From JAJPXC01 sp964517875 (GTDB lineage: Bacteria; Bacteroidota; Bacteroidia; Bacteroidales; Muribaculaceae), in assembly GCA_964517875.1 (NCBI GenBank), contig CAZFEU010000032.1, positions 1 through 24,845 on the forward strand: a stretch of 24,845 bases of DNA, in the 5' to 3' direction. The first letter of the stretch is position 1, and each line of letters starts with the position of its first letter. The position numbers and the translations under genes were made by a program. The notes below the pieces were generated by a model that saw nothing but the letters and a program-made list of their open reading frames with translations, made no database searches and was not told where the DNA came from. This document shows, one piece after another, positions 23,742-24,845 of this stretch.

Positions 23742-24572
23742 ATGAAAGCCCAAGAGATACAGGAACTTTTCAACAGCTTCGAGTCAATCGCCATCGAATA
23801 TGAAGGCGTGGAGTGTTGGAGCGCACGCGAGTTAGCCCCGGTAATGGGGTATGTACAGTGGCGTAATTTTCAATCAATAATTGAAAAAGCCAAAGAATCG
23901 GCTCACAATGCAGGTGAAGACGTATCCAATCATTTTGCTGACGTCAGCAAAACGATACCGATGCCAAAGGGCGCTGAGCGCCAGATAGATAACGTAATGC
24001 TTACGCGCTACGCATGCTATCTTATCGCTCAAAATGGCGACCCTCGCAAGCCGGAAATTGCTTTTGCTCAAAATTATTTTGCCGTGCAGACTCGCCGCGC
24101 TGAGCTTGTGCATCAACGAATCTTGGACTATGAGCGCGTGCAAGCGCGCGCCAAACTCGCCGAGACCGAGCATACTCTTTCAGGCGTTCTCTACGAGCGG
24201 GGAGTGGACTCCAAAGGTTTTGCAATTATCCGTGCGAAAGGCGACCGCGCATTGTTCGGACTCGACACCGCCATGATGAAAAGGCGTGTTGGCGCCCCGG
24301 AGAAGAGACCTCTTGCCGACTTCCTGTCTACTATCGCAATTAAAGCTAAAGACCTAGCCGCCGAAATGACATCGGTTAATGTGCAGCAAAAGGACTTACG
24401 CGGTCAAGTCGGCATTGAGCGTGAGCATATTGAGAACAATACAGCCGTGCGTGGCATGCTCCTTGATCGTGGTATTCGCCCGGAGATACTTCCGGCAGGA
24501 GAAGATGTCAAGAAAGTGGAGCGTCGTCTCAAATCGGATGAAAAGAAAATACTCCCCAAGAAAAAGAAATAA
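23742..24572 (+). CDS. dinD: DNA-damage-inducible protein D homologue (DinD)
   Basis: A 276-residue homologue of E. coli DinD, an SOS-induced protein that inhibits RecA-mediated strand exchange and disassembles RecA filaments. The hallmark stretches align: ECWSARELAPVMGY at ~24-37, the helix FQSIIEKAKE and the core LTRYACYLIAQNGDPRKP at ~86-103, then YFAVQTRRAEL. The N-terminal half is the BRO-N/antirepressor-like DNA-binding domain also found in phages. The C-terminus ends in a Lys-rich tail. Third positions are much less GC-biased than in the M16 gene just upstream, suggesting horizontal transfer. Three nt after its stop lies a broken methyltransferase start, a sign of a former defence cassette. 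Damage induction is not shown by this sequence. Confidence 0.93.
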   Translation: MKAQEIQELFNSFESIAIEYEGVECWSARELAPVMGYVQWRNFQSIIEKAKESAHNAGEDVSNHFADVSKTIPMPKGAERQIDNVMLTRYACYLIAQNGDPRKPEIAFAQNYFAVQTRRAELVHQRILDYERVQARAKLAETEHTLSGVLYERGVDSKGFAIIRAKGDRALFGLDTAMMKRRVGAPEKRPLADFLSTIAIKAKDLAAEMTSVNVQQKDLRGQVGIEREHIENNTAVRGMLLDRGIRPEILPAGEDVKKVERRLKSDEKKILPKKKK

Positions 24573-24575
24573 GTT

Positions 24576-24705
24576 ATGGCCAACACCAATCTGCATGGAG
24601 CAAAGAACGCAAAAAAATGATGAATTTTACGCCCAATATCACGATATTGAGGTGGAAATGAACGCCCATATATCTCACCGAACATTAGCGATATTTATTC
24701 ACTGA
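24576..24705 (+). pseudogene. Truncated, frameshifted EcoRI-family adenine methyltransferase (N-terminal stub)
   Basis: The ATG at 24576 opens MANTNLHGAKNAKK and hits TGA at 24618 right after a run of seven A. Reading one base back, the run continues as NDEFYAQYHDIEVEMNAH. Together these match the N-terminus of the EcoRI-type DNA adenine methyltransferase family (lysine-rich start, then DEFY.QY.DIE.E). One extra A in the homopolymer explains the break. Family likeness stops after ~33 residues at HISHRT and the frame closes at 24705, so the catalytic part, hundreds of residues in the family, is missing. It is three nt downstream of dinD. A programmed slip is conceivable, but the deleted remainder argues for a decayed gene. 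Confidence 0.7.
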
Positions 24706-24769
24706 GTAGCCATAACCAAAGCCTGTAGTGTTAATAAATATTAAATATATGCTATATAACATATTTTTA

Positions 24770-24800
24770 TTTGGCAATAGCAAAAATATCGTTACCTTTG
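24770..24800 (+). promoter_or_regulatory. Perfect promoter reading out of the right edge
   Basis: TTTG (24770-24773), 19 nt, TACCTTTG (24793-24800): every consensus position is met. The transcript would start near 24806 and run off the window after ~40 nt. No credible start codon frame can be assigned within it. The preceding stretch 24706-24769 is very AT-rich and holds nothing else recognisable. Confidence 0.8.
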
Positions 24801-24845
24801 CATCAGTTTTTCATGGTATTAGATTTAAGGTAAGAAGATTATTCG

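Overview
The window reads as a chromosomal segment of a gut Bacteroidales bacterium, most likely of the Muribaculaceae (S24-7) type. The reasons are the gene content (DUF5689 lipoproteins beside a TonB receptor, a DUF2723 membrane protein, an HU–bS22-like–RNase G cluster), the lack of Shine-Dalgarno sequences, several promoters of the Bacteroidetes form TTTG-N19-21-TAnnTTTG, and moderately high GC in the conserved genes. The family-level call is inference.

Layout. Minus strand 1-3332 is the rimP-nusA-infB translation/transcription operon, with infB running off the left edge, behind a consensus promoter and a leader hairpin. The 343-bp gap to the next gene holds a 103-bp palindrome-bounded repeat-like element. 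queC (+) ends at a hairpin shared with a convergent minus-strand operon, 10726-4404: a TonB-dependent receptor followed by two acidic-tagged DUF5689 lipoproteins. A second minus operon (16080-10910) holds a DUF2723 GT-C-like membrane protein, a NodB-type polysaccharide deacetylase and queG. Upstream lies a GYF_2+TM2 membrane protein, then an AT-rich orphan lipoprotein (+). The minus cluster 19950-17682 encodes HU, a 29-residue bS22/COX24-like ribosomal peptide and RNase G. Next is a VUT/YhhQ queuosine-precursor transporter (minus) with a preQ1-I riboswitch just before its start codon. A plus-strand operon then carries a small unknown protein, a cyclophilin lipoprotein and an M16 peptidase. The right edge is AT-rich and accessory: a dinD homologue, a frameshifted N-terminal stub of an EcoRI-family adenine methyltransferase, and a perfect promoter firing out of the window.

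Themes. Three queuosine genes (queC synthesis, queG last step, VUT transport) lie within 17 kb, and the transporter is under an apparent preQ1 riboswitch. The TonB/DUF5689 operon looks like a non-SusD outer-membrane import or binding complex with an unknown ligand and is the best candidate for an undescribed system. The dinD plus methyltransferase stub looks like the remains of a transferred restriction-modification or defence cassette. I found no tRNA, rRNA, CRISPR array or intact insertion sequence.
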